DNA of 64,000 nt, taken from assembly GCF_030812215.1 (NCBI RefSeq), contig NZ_JAUSSG010000001.1, forward strand, positions 930,001 to 994,000, written 5' to 3'. Origin of the DNA: Variovorax boronicumulans. Its GTDB lineage: Bacteria; Pseudomonadota; Gammaproteobacteria; Burkholderiales; Burkholderiaceae_C. The position numbers and the translations under genes were made by a program. Below, in pieces: positions 63,349-64,000 of the stretch (position 1 is its first letter; each line of letters opens with the position of its first letter). The notes beneath the pieces are model-generated. The model worked only from the letters and a program-made list of their open reading frames with translations. It did not search any database and was not told where the DNA came from.

Positions 63349-64000
63349 GACTGTTGGTCATTGCCGCCGCGGCCCTGCTCGCCGCGGGCTGCGCGGTCGG
63401 GCCCGACTACAAGACACCGGAAACGCCGCTGCCCGTCAGCTGGACGCTCGAGGCGCCCTGGCGCCAGGCCACGCCGAACGACGTGGCCGACAAGGGCCCG
63501 TGGTGGAAGCGCTTCAACGACGCGCAGCTCGACGCGCTGCAGGACAAGGCGCTCGCCGGCAGCCCGACGCTGGTCATCGCCAATGCGCGGCTCGCCCAGG
63601 CGCGCGCCAATCTCGCGGCCAATTCGGCGAGCCAGTATCCGCAGCTGGGCCTTGGCGCCCGCGCCTCGCGCCTGAAGATTTCCGCCAACCGGCCGCTCAC
63701 GAATTACGCGACCAGCAATTCGTCGACGGTACAGAACGACTTCGCGCTGTCGCTCAACGCCAGCTACGAGCTCGACCTGGCCGGCCGCGTGCAGCGCACC
63801 GTCGAAGGCGCGAAGGCCTCGGCCGAGCAATCGGCCGCCGACCTCGCGAACACGCGCCTCGTGCTCACCGCCGACGTGGCGAACAACTACTTCAGCCTGC
63901 GCTCGACCGACATCGAACTGGACGTGCTCTCGCGCTCCATCGGCCTGCAGCGCCGGGCACTCGAGCTGGTCACGGCGCGGCACGACCTGGGCGCGGTGTC
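63345..64000 (+). CDS. outer-membrane efflux channel (OprM/NodT family), truncated by window edge
   Basis: Partial gene: 218 codons are present and the frame is open to the right edge. It starts at GTG 63345 in a GTGA overlap with the adaptor gene. A lipoprotein signal is visible (LLAAGC, Cys16) followed by AVGPDYKTPE, a hallmark of OprM/NodT proteins, and the first coiled-coil/TolC-repeat segments (GPWWKRFNDAQLDALQDKAL, LVIANARLAQARANLAA, SYELDLAGRVQRTVEGAKA). It completes the tripartite RND system as the TolC-like exit duct. Confidence 0.92.
   Translation, partial: MRLLVIAAAALLAAGCAVGPDYKTPETPLPVSWTLEAPWRQATPNDVADKGPWWKRFNDAQLDALQDKALAGSPTLVIANARLAQARANLAANSASQYPQLGLGARASRLKISANRPLTNYATSNSSTVQNDFALSLNASYELDLAGRVQRTVEGAKASAEQSAADLANTRLVLTADVANNYFSLRSTDIELDVLSRSIGLQRRALELVTARHDLGAV

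Overview
The window is high-GC (roughly two thirds G+C) proteobacterial chromosome. The expanded set of Bug/TctC-type periplasmic receptors, the grpE-dnaK-dnaJ arrangement, the many 4-bp ATGA/GTGA gene overlaps and the general protein character point to Burkholderiales, family Comamonadaceae, most likely a Variovorax-like organism. That assignment is an inference from gene content. No rRNA, tRNA, CRISPR array or insertion sequence was recognised.

Layout. (1) 234-4888: a secreted HExxH protein with Ig-like repeats, a ROK-family kinase-like protein and an OpuC-type substrate-binding/permease fusion. (2) 4898-19766: a complete oxidative hexuronate/aldarate pathway in two divergent arms. The minus-strand arm encodes a GntR/FadR regulator, two Bug receptors, KdgD, an NTF2-like lipoprotein, GudD, a Tat-exported SMP-30 lactonase and alpha-ketoglutarate semialdehyde dehydrogenase. 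The plus-strand arm encodes uronate dehydrogenase, a cytoplasmic lactonase, a DctPQM TRAP transporter and GarD. Uronates taken up by TRAP would be oxidised to aldaric acids, dehydrated, decarboxylated and fed into the TCA cycle as 2-oxoglutarate. Matching operator-like palindromes lie at the regulator promoter and at the gud operon promoter. (3) 19853-24739: a large uncharacterised lipoprotein, an SDR and two more Bug receptors.

(4) 24852-30851: phosphatidylserine decarboxylase, an HxlR-like regulator, an FKBP isomerase and the grpE-dnaK-dnaJ chaperone set with two matches to sigma-32 promoters. (5) 30852-36378: an AT-rich 0.7-kb intergenic region carrying a strong sigma-54 promoter match, then prkA-yeaH-spoVR. 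(6) 36391-44414: aroQ, then a split Rieske oxygenase plus GST set resembling the NdmC/D/E N-demethylase, coupled to glutathione-dependent formaldehyde oxidation (frmA, fghA), then small enzymes and a tfoX-like gene with a probable frameshift. (7) 44668-49849: an orphan type VI secretion module (VgrG, M23-like plus GH19-like effector, predicted periplasmic immunity protein) with falling GC content.

(8) 50096-55512: an alpha/beta hydrolase divergent from an arsenic operon (arsR, remnant of an arsI-like gene, two arsC, acr3, arsH, MFS exporter). The arsR operator overlaps a predicted leaderless promoter. (9) 55492-64000: an AraC-type regulator, 6-phosphogluconate dehydrogenase, a GNAT enzyme and an RND efflux operon (pump, adaptor, outer-membrane factor) whose last gene runs off the right edge.
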